A stretch of DNA of 64,000 bases from Cystobasidiopsis lactophilus (lineage: Eukaryota > Basidiomycota > Agaricostilbomycetes > Agaricostilbales > Chionosphaeraceae), in NCBI GenBank assembly GCA_001599975.1, contig BCIO01000002.1, positions 2,615,883 to 2,679,882 on the forward strand, in the 5' to 3' direction. Below are positions 1-11,091 of the stretch, piece after piece (position 1 is the stretch's first letter; the number at the start of each line of letters is the position of its first letter). A model generated the notes under the pieces. The model did not search any database. It saw only the letters and a list, made by a program, of their open reading frames with translations, and had not been told where the DNA came from. Made by a program: the position numbers and the translations under genes.

Positions 1-2243
1 AATCCACCGAGGTGAACGAGGTCAGCGGGAAGGACGAGATCAGCGTCTTGGCGATCTGCTTCAGGATGCTATCGTCCTGGTTGTAGAGCGGGCTGTTAAC
101 GTTGAGGGTGTAGGCCTGCAGCGCGGGAACCGTGCTCGTTGGGACGTAGCCGAGCCAGCAGGTGAGAAGCGTGGCCGAGTCGGTGCTGGTCATGGGCTGG
201 TAGGCGACCAACGCGCTGGTCTGGACCTGGCTGGCTGTGATGTTGAGCGTGTTGACGAGCAACGGCGGCATAAAGGCGATGATCTGGGCGGCGGCATCTT
301 GATGCTCCACAACAAAACTCCACGCCAAATCGGGGTTGAACAGGAACGAGATCAAGGTGGAGTCGTCCGGCGCTTGCGATGCGGCATCGATAGGCACAAT
401 CTTGGCAGGCAGAGACGATGGCAGCACTTGCGCCATTGAAACAGTCGAAATCGACTCTTCAGCTGCAGAAGCCCCTGTCAAAGTGGGCGCCGTGGTGGCG
501 GGCGTTGTGGAGGAGAGCGCGGGCGTCGAAGGTTCGGTGTTGACCAACAAGGTGCTGGTGGGCACAAAGTTGTAGTTGGAACTGCCCGAGCAAACATGAG
601 CAAACCATTCCGTGTCAGCAGCAATGGGGAAGAGCTGCTCACTTTAGCGACGCCGTCTTCGTTGTGCTAGCTGGAGACTCCGAAGAGCTGCCGGTATCGA
701 AGAAGCCTGACGACGCCGCACCACCGGCCGACGAAGTGCCCAAACCATCGCTGAACCCTTGAGATGCTCCACTTGCAGTGACCCCAGCGGAAGAGCGGAC
801 TCTGCTGGAGAAGCCATCAGAAGGTGTGCTGGTAGGCGGCGCATCCGTAACAACGCTTGACCCGCCCAGCACGTCCGACGACAAGCCACCAGTTGGCAGC
901 GAGGTGTCGCTCGAGCCAGTCTGCGCGCCACTTGAGACACCGCCCAGGCCGGAAGACTTGTCAGGCTTGGAGCGGGTGGCCGACTCGGTGGCGTTGCTGG
1001 TGATCGTTGGCAAGTTGACCGAGACGCTAATAGAGCCCAGTCCACCGGGGTCAGAGCTGGGCGCGCTGTCAGGAGTCGATGTAGGCGAGTCAGCTGCCTT
1101 GGAAGTGGAGCTGGGAGAGCTGTCGGGGGTCGATGAGGGCGAATCTGCCGGCTTGGACGAGGCAGGCGGGTCGGTGACCTTGGTGTTCGAGGTAGGCGTC
1201 GAAATGGTCACGCCGCCATCGTCAGGAGAAGACGTCGGGGAGCTCGTGGGGGACGAAGAGACGCCAATGATGATCGAGTCCGGAGTAGAGGTGGCGCCCT
1301 TTTCCGGGGTCGACGAGGCAGCATCCGGGGTGGACGTCGGCGAGTCGGCCGGCGTAGAAGACGGCGTGTCCTTCGAAGTAGAAGTCGAGGACGCGGGCGG
1401 CAAGAGCACCGACGAAAGCGTGTTCAAGATGGACGACAGAATGTTGCCACCATCGTCCGACGAGGTCGTTTTGCTCGAGGTGGGAGTCGAGGTAGGCGGG
1501 CCGACCACAATGGACTGTGTGCTGGTGGTCGAGCTATCACTCGACGACGAAGACGAGGTCTTGGGAATCGATGTGTCGGAGCTTGATGTCGACGAAGAGG
1601 TGGTGTCGCCGCCAATTTCGATCGATGTGGCCGAGTCGCCGGAGCTGCTGCTGGTGGAAGTCGAAGCAGAGTCATCGGCACTGTTGGTAGACGTCGCCGC
1701 CGAGTCGTCAGCGCTGTTGGTGGACTTCGGAGTCGGTGTGTCGTCAGAGGAGGACGACGAGGGCGAGCTGGAAGTCGAGTCATCGCCGCCACCAACAGAA
1801 ATGGCATCGGGCCCCGGCGTGGAGGTCGGATCGCGTTTACCGGAGGAAGTGGGCGAGCTCTGGCCGTCGTCCGAGGAAGTCGGGGCATCAGGGGTGGAGG
1901 ATGTTCGATCCTTTGTTGAGGTGCTCGAAGATTCCTGCTGGTCACCACCCGTCTGGCTGCTGCTCTTGCCGCCGTCATCCGAATCGGACGTAGTAGTTGT
2001 CTTTGGCTTCTGGGCGCTGACGGTCTCAACGGGGGTGAATTCGGGGGTGGACGAGGAGTTGGTGGAGGCGCCCAAATTGTCGATGGCGTCTATCAAGCTC
2101 TTGAGCGTGTCATCCCGCCTTTGCTTGACGGGAGCAGGCGAGTGGAACTCCCGCCGGTACTTCTTGGGCGCCTTGGTGCCGGCGGCGGCGTTGGCCAGTG
2201 CTGCGGAGGAGGCGAGCAGGAGGACGGCGCATAATTTGACCAT
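1..2243 (-). CDS. MSB2: MSB2-like signalling mucin (partial, cut by left edge)
   Basis: Probable cell-surface mucin sensor feeding a MAPK cascade. The start at 2243 gives a hydrophobic signal peptide (MVKLCAVLLLASSAALANA), followed by about 500 residues dominated by Ser, Thr, Pro and Asp, as expected of an O-glycosylated mucin stalk. An intron at 582-642 (GTGAGC...CAG, 61 nt) joins this in frame to a second exon that runs off the window. That exon carries a non-repetitive domain including WSFVVEHQDAAAQIIAFMPP and a later LLTCWLGYVPTST, which resemble the Hkr1/Msb2 homology (HMH) domain. The transmembrane segment and cytoplasmic tail would lie to the left of base 1 and are not visible. The mucin region alone would not identify the gene; the HMH-like segment carries the call. 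Alternative: another Ser/Thr-rich secreted wall protein. Confidence 0.68.
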
Positions 2244-3231
2244 GTTGTTGTCGCGGGTCGCGCCGTGTTGGGAGTTTGATTATGCTACAAGACAAACGAG
2301 TGTGGGTGTGGGGTGGGCTTGGTGTGGAAGCAGGCGCGAGAGAGCGGAGGGTGGGAGCTGTCACACACGGCAGAAGGTCTGAGCACACGCCCAAACAAAG
2401 CCAAAAGCGAGCAACACACAACTCGATAGTCAGCGCCGGGCGAACTACAGGCTCCACGGATTGGTGGCACTACAACGACAGCAAGGTGGTGGACTGCCAG
2501 CAAAAAACGCCTTGCTTCCGAGGGGGAGAGGGCGATGGAAAACAGAAGGAAGCCGAAAAACGATCAAACGAGTGTGGGTATGTTGGGCGGTCTCAGAACG
2601 GGCTTGCGGGCGCTCTCTGTGGCGAGCGGGTGCAGCTGGACCAGGTATGGGTTGGAGGGGCGTGTTGGCTCTCGAGGGAAGAGAAGCGAGAGGGCGCTCA
2701 CGTTTCACTTCGATGGGACCCCCTTTTCGCCGTTGAGATCGACCCCCTCCTGAGTGGTGACCCAAGGGGGATTATTCACTGCATGATGATGGCTAGTAGG
2801 AGAGCGCTTAGGGCAACAAGGGCACAGATCCCGCAAGGCGGCCGACGCGTCCTTATCTCCCAGGCACCTCCTCCATCGCGAAAGCTCTGTGAGGCTCTGT
2901 GAGAATCCGTTGTGAGCGTGACAGATTCAGCCGGCACTTGAAGCACGAACACACATTTCTAGAGTCACACAGGCGGCGCGCCGAATTATTGGCTTTTTTG
3001 CCTCTGCAGCACGACAGGCTTCCAGCTCTTGTTTACCTGTTTTGTGTTGCGCTCCATGCCTTTGCGCACATCAACGCGGCCTCCGACCGAGCGGAAGGAG
3101 TCGAATTAAGAGATCGAGACTAGTGGTTAATTTGTCGAAGTTGACCAAACGCGCAACGAAGGCAAAAGGTCTCCAACGCAGGGTCTTGTTTGTCATAGTA
3201 TTGCATGTACCCTGAAAGGTAGTTTACCTGT
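2244..3231. other. Intergenic, about 1 kb
   Basis: Lies upstream of the mucin gene and downstream of the HIT gene. Only short unrelated reading frames are open here; none carries a recognisable domain or a convincing splice pattern. It probably holds the mucin promoter and 5' leader and the HIT gene 3' end. Confidence 0.4.
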
Positions 3232-3930
3232 CTAGAACGTTGAGCACGGTGACACACATAGCAAGGGCAAGGACACAGCCACTGACATCTTCGCTTTGAT
3301 CTCCTCCGCCAGCGCCTTGAGTTCAGCTATAGGCACAACCGCTCGAGTGTTCGGTGGTTTGCGCGGACGAGGAGCGAGGGACTGACCAGGGTCAGCTTTG
3401 GCAGCGGGCCAGCCAACGGTGAGGCCTTCGTCCTTGTTGGGTTTGGGGATGACTGAACCAGAAAGGTTTCTGAGCACGATTGTGAACCCCTTTGGAAAGT
3501 CAAACGAAAGCTTGCCGTGGATGTGGACGTGATCGACCTCTTGATGGGCAATTCGACCGTTGTTCTGCAGAATGTTGTAGTCCACCAAGCCTTCGGCCAC
3601 CGCGATCTTGGGGAGTACGAATTAGCGGCCCGCTCAACGACTGCGCTTGACGGGAGCACGCCAACCTTTTTGGCGATGGACAACAGCTCGGTAAGGTGCT
3701 CGTCCGGCACTTCGTGCAGCTTGGCGGCGTGGAACTTGGGGATGACCAGGGCGTGGCCCTTCGAGAGCGGGCCGATATCCAGGAAGGCAAAGCTGTTGTC
3801 GGTCCAGCTTTAAGCCTCCAACTACCAATCACAGCAACCTTTCCTACGTATTCTCGGTGTCGGCCAGCTTGCAAGAGGGGATCTTGCCCGCAATGATCTT
3901 GCAGAACAGGCAATTGGCGTCCGTCGTCAT
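3232..3930 (-). CDS. HNT1: HIT family (HINT-type) nucleotide hydrolase
   Basis: Small purine-nucleoside phosphoramidase of the HINT branch. Four exons join in frame across introns at 3793-3847, 3607-3665 and 3453-3515, giving about 173 residues. Visible family marks are CLFCKIIAGKIPSCKL near the N terminus, FAFLDIGPLSKGHALVIPK, YNILQNNGRIAHQ, and the catalytic triad region HVHIHVIPKPN. The last intron starts with GC rather than GT and splits the HIT motif between the third and fourth exon. I chose the ATG at 3930 because homologues begin just before the CLFCKII motif. An in-frame ATG at 4029 would add a basic, Ser/Arg-bearing N-terminal extension that could act as a mitochondrial presequence. 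The last 14 or so residues after KAKM are unlike the family and may be changed by an unrecognised splice. Confidence 0.9.
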
Positions 3931-4464
3931 CTTTCGAGCAAAGCGCAAGGAATTGGCAATGGCAGTCCGGCAAACAGGCAAGCCTTTGTAGAGAGGAATG
4001 GTGTATGGGGTGTGTGCGTAAGAGACCACAGCTTCGACGTCGTCGTTGAGTCCAACCCGTCTTTCGACTCTGAAGGTCCTTCGGCAACCGCGGCCATCCC
4101 CTTGTGGTTACCTTCACTTTCGTCTTCCTTTGGACGTACAGATTGGTTGTGCTCTAAGCGAGTCCGGAGACCGAACGCCTTACCGAACGCCTTGTTCGCT
4201 TCTCTCGAATTGCTGCCGTAGCCTCCGCATTTGCCCTGGTCCAGGACTGTGGCTGCTCTCAGAAGCCCTACGCTCTGCTTCACTTCGCCGTTGTGGATTG
4301 CTTTCTTTGGTGTTGAATCGTCTACCCGATATCTGCTCCTAAAGACCCGGTCACAAGCTGGCCCCTCGTTTCCGCGGAGAGCGCAACCTTGACGCCATTG
4401 CTCTCTCTTGGTCTGCAACCGTGTGCATCCACCGACTGAAGTGCGGCCATCAATTCGTGTGAAC

Positions 4465-5756
4465 ATGATACCGACGATCGACTTTGCCGAGTTTGAAAGC
4501 TCTCCAGAAGTCAATGAATTCGCTTGCCGCTTTGTCCGGGCAGAGGCTGACTTGGGTTGGCCAACTTTGCAGGCCACAAATCGAATCGGACTTCGATTCT
4601 ACGAGGCCTGCAAGACTTATGGGTTTGCATATCTCAAAAACACGCGGCTAGACTGGCAGCATGTGGATGCCATGTTCGACCAGTCAAAGCGGTTCTTTCG
4701 GTTGCCAGAAGAACTTAAAGCAAAGGCACCTCACCCAACAGATGGATCGCAACATGTTGGCTGGTCCAAAGCCGGGCTGGAGAAGGTGGCAGATCATGGC
4801 ATGGACAAGGAAAAGCTGAAGAACGACCGACCGGCCGCAATGGACCTGAAAGAGAGCTTTGACTTGGTAAAGAGCTCTTTGCGTACTCAGAATGCGCGCG
4901 CGTTTAGCTGATCTGCGGCCTAAAGTGGAGCGCTGACAACCCTTTTCAGCACAACATCTGGCTTCCCGAAGACGACCTGCCTGGCTTCCAGCAGCAAGCG
5001 GAAGTTTTCTGGAAGGAGTGCCATCTTACCAGCAAACAAGTCCTCCGTGCCCTTGCCTGTGGCCTGCCCCAAGTTCAGCCCGACTTCTTTGACGACTACC
5101 ACCGAGAAGGGAACTGCCAGCTTGTCGGTCTTTCTCTCCTTCTTCATGAGATCGGAGAGTTTGAGTTGCTGAATGTTTTATCAGCGGCTACTCCATTACC
5201 TGGCCGCCGCTTACGAGGACTACGAAAGCGGGAAATATGGCCGCATCGCACCTCACACAGACTTCTGCACGTACGCCGTTTCCCTCCGACTTAACTCAAA
5301 TCCATCGATCGAAATGTGATACATGGACCAGCTGCACGATGCTCTTCCAAGATGGCGTGAGCGGTTTAGAAATCGAGTCGCCCACCACCGAGGGCGAATA
5401 CCTCCCCGTCGAGCACCGCGACAAATGCATCTTGTTCAACGTGGGCGATTTTCTTCAGAGGTGGAGCAACGACGCCCTCAAATCCACCAAACATCGTGTG
5501 GTCCCGCCGACTCGGCCGTCGCCAGACGCGACGGAGGCTCCCGAACGATTCTCTGTTCCTTTTGTGAGCCACAACCCATACTTCTGCACGCTACTGAGCC
5601 CACAGAAATGACCACTTTGAACGGCAGTTTATTGCGGCGGACCCGACCAAAGAGGTGGACTGCTTGCCGGGCACGTTCGGGCCTGACAAGCCCAAAAAGT
5701 ACGAGCCGATTACGAGTTGGGATTACATAAAGATGCGACTGGCACAAGCCTACTAG
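4465..5756 (+). CDS. 2-oxoglutarate/Fe(II) oxygenase, isopenicillin N synthase-like
   Basis: Five exons with introns at 4867-4949, 5124-5184, 5271-5331 and 5564-5627 give about 340 residues, the usual size for this family. The N-terminal DIOX_N part begins MIPTIDFAEF. The core has APHTDFCT, supplying the His and Asp iron ligands, then CTMLFQDGVSGLEIE, then STKHRVV with the distal His ligand, and ERFSVPF with the Arg-x-Ser that binds 2-oxoglutarate. The C-terminal PKKYEPITSWDYIKMRL is typical of fungal members. The start is the ATG at 4465; the frame is open further upstream but only from a TTG. Substrate cannot be told from sequence. The stop codon overlaps the stop of the convergent SEN34 gene. 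Confidence 0.9.
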
Positions 5757-6816
5757 CCCATCGCCGCCCATTCTAACGAGTAGAATTCGACCTCGTCCTT
5801 CTTGACGTCGTAGCCGCACACCAAATGAGCCTTCTTGACCGCCGTGGCCAGTCGGCCGTAAGACACAAAGTCGATCGGTCGGATTGGCGAGTCTAGTGAC
5901 GGGACGACCGTAGTGGAAAAGTGCGAGTGGTAGCGCAAAGGGTCGTGCGGGTACACCAGGAAGTCACCGCCGAACCGCAAGCCGCCGCCCATGTAATGGC
6001 CCTTTTTCCAGAGCGCCTCAAAGCTGGCGCACTTGGCTCGTTGGAGAGGGGTGGTCGGATAGGTCCAAAGTTGAGCCTCCTTGGCGGCTTCGAGGGTGTG
6101 GTAGGCAAACGACTGGGGCTGGTACCACGGCAGGCCATGCGACGAGCCTTTAATCTTGATCGTGTACGCGGCGTCCAGCGTCTTGGTCGGTGGTGGACCT
6201 GGCTCGGTCGGGGTGGAGGGAGCCGAGAGCAGGACCAAGTCCTCCTCCGGCGCAGGTTCTGGCGCCTTTTGCTGCTCTAGCCGCTTCTTTTCTGCTTTCT
6301 CTAGCCGCCGCTTTTGAATCAACTCTGTGTTCTCCAGAGCCGCCACTTTCTCCGCCGCCAGCCTCTGAGCTTCCTCAATTTGGCGCTCAGCGTCCGCTTG
6401 GCGCTCTTCTGCCACTGCTTCTGCTTGCTCCGGGGTAGCTTCCAGATGCGCCTTTTCGTCGTCGATCAAGTACGCCAGCTCTTAAGGATCCCGACAGCGC
6501 GAGGTCAAGATGACGGCTAAATGAAATTTTTGGGGAAAGGAGCGCTCACCATTCTTGACGAGGACAACGACCTCCTCGGGCAGCAGCTGCAAAGGTAGAC
6601 CGAGAAACACGTTTTGTTGAGAAACTTGGGGCAGGGTGCCCAAGAGCAAGCCGCAGATGTGATGCTCCTCTCTCAGCTTGCGGGCGTCTGGTTTCGGGCG
6701 GCATGAGTGAGCATTGCGAGGCTGCCAAAGGGCTGTGGCTACTGCATACCTTCTAATCTCCATACGAATGCTTTGCCTTGCACGACGCTGATGGGCACTT
6801 TGGCGGATGACTCCAT
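5753..6816 (-). CDS. SEN34: tRNA-splicing endonuclease subunit Sen34
   Basis: One of the two catalytic subunits of the heterotetrameric nuclease that cuts introns out of pre-tRNA. Three exons (introns 6688-6749 and 6481-6549) give 310 residues. After an N-terminal domain and an Ala/Glu/Lys-rich helical linker comes the endonuclease fold: ASFEALWKKGHYMGGG, RFGGDFLVYPHDPLRYHSHF with the catalytic His, and GRLATAVKKAHLVCGYD with the catalytic Lys, ending YSLEWAAMG. These match the Sen34 branch rather than Sen2, as does the length. The ATG at 6816 gives MESSAKVPISVVQGKAFVW, like the usual start. It is transcribed divergently from the F-box gene (232 bp between starts) and convergently with the oxygenase, sharing a CTAG at the two stops. 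Confidence 0.93.
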
Positions 6817-7048
6817 TCTGACTTGGTGGCCCTCGTCCGCCAAGAAGCTCGGAATGCACCCGAGCCCTTGAGACGACCGCTCTTGGGTCTTGCTGTCGCA
6901 GCCCAGTGCTCAACAGCGTCCATCAAGCTCTTCGATAGAGTCACCAAGCGCAACCACTGTTTACTGAGCGACAGACGAGCACTTGTTGTTTGTTGTTCCT
7001 GGGCTTGAGCTTGCCTATTCTGGACAGCATCGGCGACCCTCGCTCCCA
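6817..7048. promoter_or_regulatory. Shared divergent promoter region, SEN34 / F-box gene
   Basis: The two start codons point away from each other with 232 bp between them, so both promoters must lie here or overlap the leaders. No TATA-like box or known binding motif was picked out. Confidence 0.4.
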
Positions 7049-8406
7049 ATGGACGCCCTCCAGCTGGCCTCCAACCGGCCAGAGCTGTCCCGCAAGCCGT
7101 GGGGGGTCAGGCTGATCCCTGGCAGTTGGGCGGCCCTCAAGCAGCTGCCGTTTGCATCATCGGCTGGCAGCAGCAAGCCCCAGCCGCTCAAGAGCGAGCG
7201 GGCCTTCCTCCAGTCGCTCGAGCCGGAGCTGGCCCAGCCTAGGAAGCGGCGGCGGCTGAGCAGCAAGCCGTGCGGGTGGGAGTCATTGCCACTGGAGCTG
7301 CTGGACGACATCCTGGGGAGACTGGATTGGGCGGATGTTTATGCGCTGCGCTCGGTCAACAAGGCGGTTCGTCCCTGTCCCATCTTTGGTTTGCTGCTCG
7401 ATGGCAGTGCTGAGCGCCGCCGCAGATGTATTCCGTCTGCCTGCACCATCCGACCGCCTACCTCAGGCTGGACCTCTCCCTCCACCTGACCCGCTCGGTC
7501 CTCTCGGTCTACGACTGCCTGCCTCGACTTCCCACCCCGTTCAAGGGCTATGTCCTCGCTGCAGCGGAGCACCTCTCCATCGCTCGCATCCACCTCAACC
7601 CAGCCCACGTCTCGGCCCTGCTGGCGAACGTCCCCTTCAAGCGGCTTACGTCCCTCGACCTCAGCTTCAACCCGGCCGTCACAGAGATGACGCTGTTCGC
7701 CTTGCTCTCCAACGACGTCCACCTCAAGCGGCTGAACCTCAAGGGTTGCCAAGGCATTCGGTCCGGCGAGAAGCTGGCCCAGGCAACGCCCTCGCTTGAG
7801 GTCCTGGACGTCAGCTGGTCTCGCCTGCAGACTCTACCGACCTCGCAGCAGCAGCTGGACCTGTCGCCAATTATGCACGGACTACCGCTGCAGCCTTCGT
7901 TGGCCTTCTCAGACGACGAGGACTGGTCGGATGACACGCTGGTGGCGGGCGACGAAGCCGACTCGCCCGCCTTCTGGCCGCACCTGCAATCCTTGTCGCT
8001 GTCCAGCTGCATGTCGCTCTCGGCCGACACGCTCGCCAACTTTCTCGTTCGCGATTTGCCACCCTCCCTCATCTCGCTCGACCTCTCCTACCTCTCGCCT
8101 TACCAAACCCCTTTGCACGTCCTCGGCGCTCTTTCCGTCACACAGCCAGATCCAAATCATCTGCTCAAGACCATCCCCAACTCGCTGCAGGTCCTCAACC
8201 TCAAAGGGCTCGACTACCTCACGCGCCAAGAAGTCGCCGCCCTTTCGGAAACCTACCTCGCCCAGCGCGCCTGCTCTTCAGAAAAAGAGGCAGAAACGAA
8301 AGGGCTGCGCATCATCTCCAACGAGCTCATGCTCGAAGAGAACTCGGAGGCGGCCTACCTCCACTTCCTCCGCATCCTCACCACCAGCTACACCGCCTCA
8401 CCTTAG
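7049..8406 (+). CDS. F-box / leucine-rich repeat protein
   Basis: Probable substrate receptor of an SCF ubiquitin ligase. Two exons (intron 7367-7425) give 432 residues. An N-terminal basic stretch (RKRRRLSSK) precedes an F-box: WESLPLELLDDILGRLDW, then YALRSVNKA. The second exon holds irregular leucine-rich repeats such as LTSL.DLSFN, LKRLNLKGC, LEVLDVSWS, LQSLSLSSC, LISLDLSYL and LQVLNLKGL (dots mark gaps). A Ser/Asp acidic insert (FSDDEDWSDD) lies between repeats. The intron falls directly behind the F-box. The particular orthologue and target are not recognisable. Confidence 0.82.
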
Positions 8407-8904
8407 ACCCTCTGGCCTCGCTTCACGCACTCTTCGCATGCCTGTGTTATTATATAATTTTGAGTGTAATACTTCCCACCCTTCCCTAGAGCTCGCGTTC
8501 GATTGTATGAAATACTTGTCAACTTTCCCCGGTCGTACCTCAATGTAATCCTTTCTTGCCATTGCCGCTCGGTAATAGTTCATAACGCATCCTCAACGAG
8601 GGCGTGCACATTGGAGATCGTAAGAGGGCATTAGCTCGTATGGGTTTCCCTGCTCAACCCGCCGTAAAACGTCCGTTCAGAAGGGCAAATGAGAGTGTGG
8701 GTTTAGTGCGTATGTATGCTAAAGAAAACGACTTTGGAGGATGGTGGTGGTGACATGCTTTTGATGCGTAAAACGAGAGGACGGGGGTATCGCCGTGTGT
8801 TGGGTAGCAGATGAGGTGATGAACAGAAACAGGGACGCTGAAAGGGGACGAAAAGGTCGGACAAAAGCAACGTATAGAAGGGGGCGAAAGGTGCTGGGTG
8901 GGGT
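8407..8904. other. Intergenic between two convergent genes
   Basis: Holds the 3' ends of the F-box gene and of the minus-strand Ser/Pro-rich gene. No coding exon, RNA gene or repeat was seen. Confidence 0.4.
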
Positions 8905-9812
8905 TCAGGTGGCCGGCAGGTCGGGGACGCCGCTTCCGGCCGCGATGAGTTTCAACCGGCTCTCCAAGTCCACCCCTTCGCCGCCGCTGGTCGTGTTCCG
9001 CCTCTTGCTCGCTCTGTTGCGACTTGAAGAGCGGCTGGAGGAGGTACTCGACGGCGGGTTCTCGAAGAAGCCCTGGGCGCAGTAGACGTCGGGCCCAGGC
9101 GCGAACGCGAGGCCGGCGCAAGCCGAAGCTGAGCGAGAGAGCTTGGGAAGAGCGTGCGGTTGGGTGTAGTAGGAGAAGGAGGCCGCCGGCACCAGGGGCC
9201 CGAACAGCTCCAGTATAGGGTCCGCACCGGCTTTCAAATTGGACGACGAGCGGTTGGGGTTTTTGAGGGAGGCGAGGTTGGAGGACGAATGTGTCCTGGA
9301 CGGTGGGAGGGGCTGTGTCGCACTGTGCCGAGAAGGCCTCGGGCCGGGCGAGAGGGCGCGGCGAGGGACTGAGCGCGGCGGGCTGGGCAGCTCAGACTGA
9401 GTGCGGCCCAGGCGAGGAGGCGTGAGCGGTTGTTGAGAGTAGGGGTTGAAAGCCTCCTTGTCGGAGGCCGAGTCGGAGGACAGCGTCGGTGACAGGTCGC
9501 TGTCCGGCTGGGGAGACATCACGGGGGAGGATGGCCTGGAGGTCGATGCGGCCGTTGATGATGGCTCGTGAAGCCACTCCATCAGTCGCGAATTGCTGCC
9601 CCGACGCCTCTTCGCCACTGAGGACCCGGAAAGGATGCGAGCCAGAAGAGGTTTGTCAGAGAGCTGCCACGATCGGGCTTTATTCAGTCCTTGTTGACTT
9701 GAAGACGTCAATTTGGGGCACTGCTCACCGTTGGCAATGGGGTCTCGTCCTCCAAATCGTCGTCGCTGATCAAGTCCGTGAAACTGACGTAGGAAGAGGT
9801 GTAGGACGCCAT
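8905..9812 (-). CDS. Ser/Pro-rich protein of unknown function
   Basis: Two exons with an intron at 9664-9728 (65 nt) give 280 residues. The first exon encodes MASYTSSYVSFTDLIS and an acidic stretch; the second begins LSDKPLLARILSGSS, a short conserved-looking segment followed by KRRRGSNSRLMEWLHE. The rest is low-complexity Ser, Pro and Arg with many SP/TP sites (SRPSSPVMSPQP, PLTPPRLGRTQSELPSPP), suggesting a disordered phosphoprotein. There is a second small motif, ILELFGPLVPAASFSYY, near residue 190. No catalytic domain is visible and I do not recognise the family. Confidence 0.65.
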
Positions 9813-11091
9813 GGTGGTCGCCTAGGGAAGAGAGGTGTGTCGTATGGGTTGGAGTGGAGCTTTGGCGAAGGTGAGAGAAATCGTTGGCCGTTTGGCTTGC
9901 TGTCGTCGGTCAGGAATCGGAACCCGTCGTACTCAACATGCCGGCTCTTGAAACGTCAGCAAGGCTGCCCAATTTGAGCACCTTGGGGTTGGAGTCGCTC
10001 GCAGGAGAGAGAGCTCAGAGCTCTGCCCGGAGCTTTCTGTTCCGCGTCGACTTTCCACACTCGTGGTGGTCTGCGCAAGCACCTCGTTTCGAGTAGCAGC
10101 TTGAACCGAACCGTCCACTTGTGAAAGCCCCACAAACGCCGACTGCAGACTGTGCTCGCTTCTCGGACTGCCCTCCTTTTCCCGTTTTTGCCACCTGGCC
10201 AGCTCAAAATCTGCTCGCTTTGCCGTTGGGCCCCTGCACCGCACGGGCTTTCGTTGGGCTTCAAACCTGGGCGCTTTCTGGATGCCCCTAAATGTACTAC
10301 TGTGGCCCAAAATCTGTCGGCTGCAAGCATGGATTTGGCCAGATTTGGCGGTCTTTCTCGGTTTTCTGTTCTGCCGCATGCGTCAAAGCACAGACGGCGC
10401 GTTGCCTTGGCTTGAAGCAAGCTGGGACAGCTGTTCTCGTGGTTCATGACGAGGGGGACGAAAACGACTCTGCACAGGGCACTGGACCGATTTTGCCACC
10501 AAAGCTTCACCTCCATGTCTGCATCACAGACAGGCCACCATCCGTTCTCGCCACCCCTCGCTACGCTGCCAATCAATGTCCTTTTCGATCACAGATCTTG
10601 ACCTGCTCTTGCGTTCTTTGCGTTCTTTGATGCCCACGTCAAGTCCTACGGCGGGGCAGCGTGCCGCTTCAACTGTTGTTGCTCTCCGCGAGTACTTCGC
10701 ATTCTAAATTATCAGCTATGAGTACGCGTCACTCTGGAGTCCACCTCGCCTCTAGAAACGCTAAAAAGGCCAGGGTGCAGGGAAAGCGAGGGCCGGGATT
10801 TCGGAACCGGTCAATGATCGCCGCGTGCCCATCATCGTCTCGAAAGAGGTGGCGGAGGATAGCACAGAAGAGAGAAAGGCTTGCATAGGAAGTGCTTCAG
10901 GTTCCAGAGACGTGCATACAAGCGTGAAATAGGAAATGGACAAAGACCAAACCTACGTAACCCAGATTTGTGGACGGACCGTGGAGGGTGGTGGATCAAA
11001 CTTGTGCTCCGCTGCGACGGCGCATGAACGACTTGACCGCCGTCGACACCGCCGTCGACCACCAAAAATGACACAACTTTAGGCTCCTGCT
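9813..11091. other. Intergenic, about 1.3 kb, upstream of WC-1
   Basis: Separates two divergent genes. It contains only short reading frames without domains. A run of CCGCCGTCGAC-type words lies at about 11030-11060. Probably regulatory DNA and the 5' leader of the photoreceptor gene. Confidence 0.4.

Noticed and set aside
778-2382. Plus-strand open frame of 534 codons opposite the mucin gene, the same length as the minus-strand exon frame
   Set aside because: It is Glu/Val/Ser-rich low complexity, the mirror of Ser/Thr/Asp codons of the real gene; the minus frame has a signal peptide, intron and HMH-like domain, the plus frame nothing.
2276-2902. 208-codon open frame upstream of the mucin gene
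   Set aside because: Arg/Trp-rich random composition, no domain, no consistent splice signals.
5564-5627. Frameshift suspected near the 3' end of the oxygenase
   Set aside because: A 64-nt intron from GTGAGC to CAG at 5627 restores ERFSVPFFIAADPTK, the conserved C terminus, without any defect.
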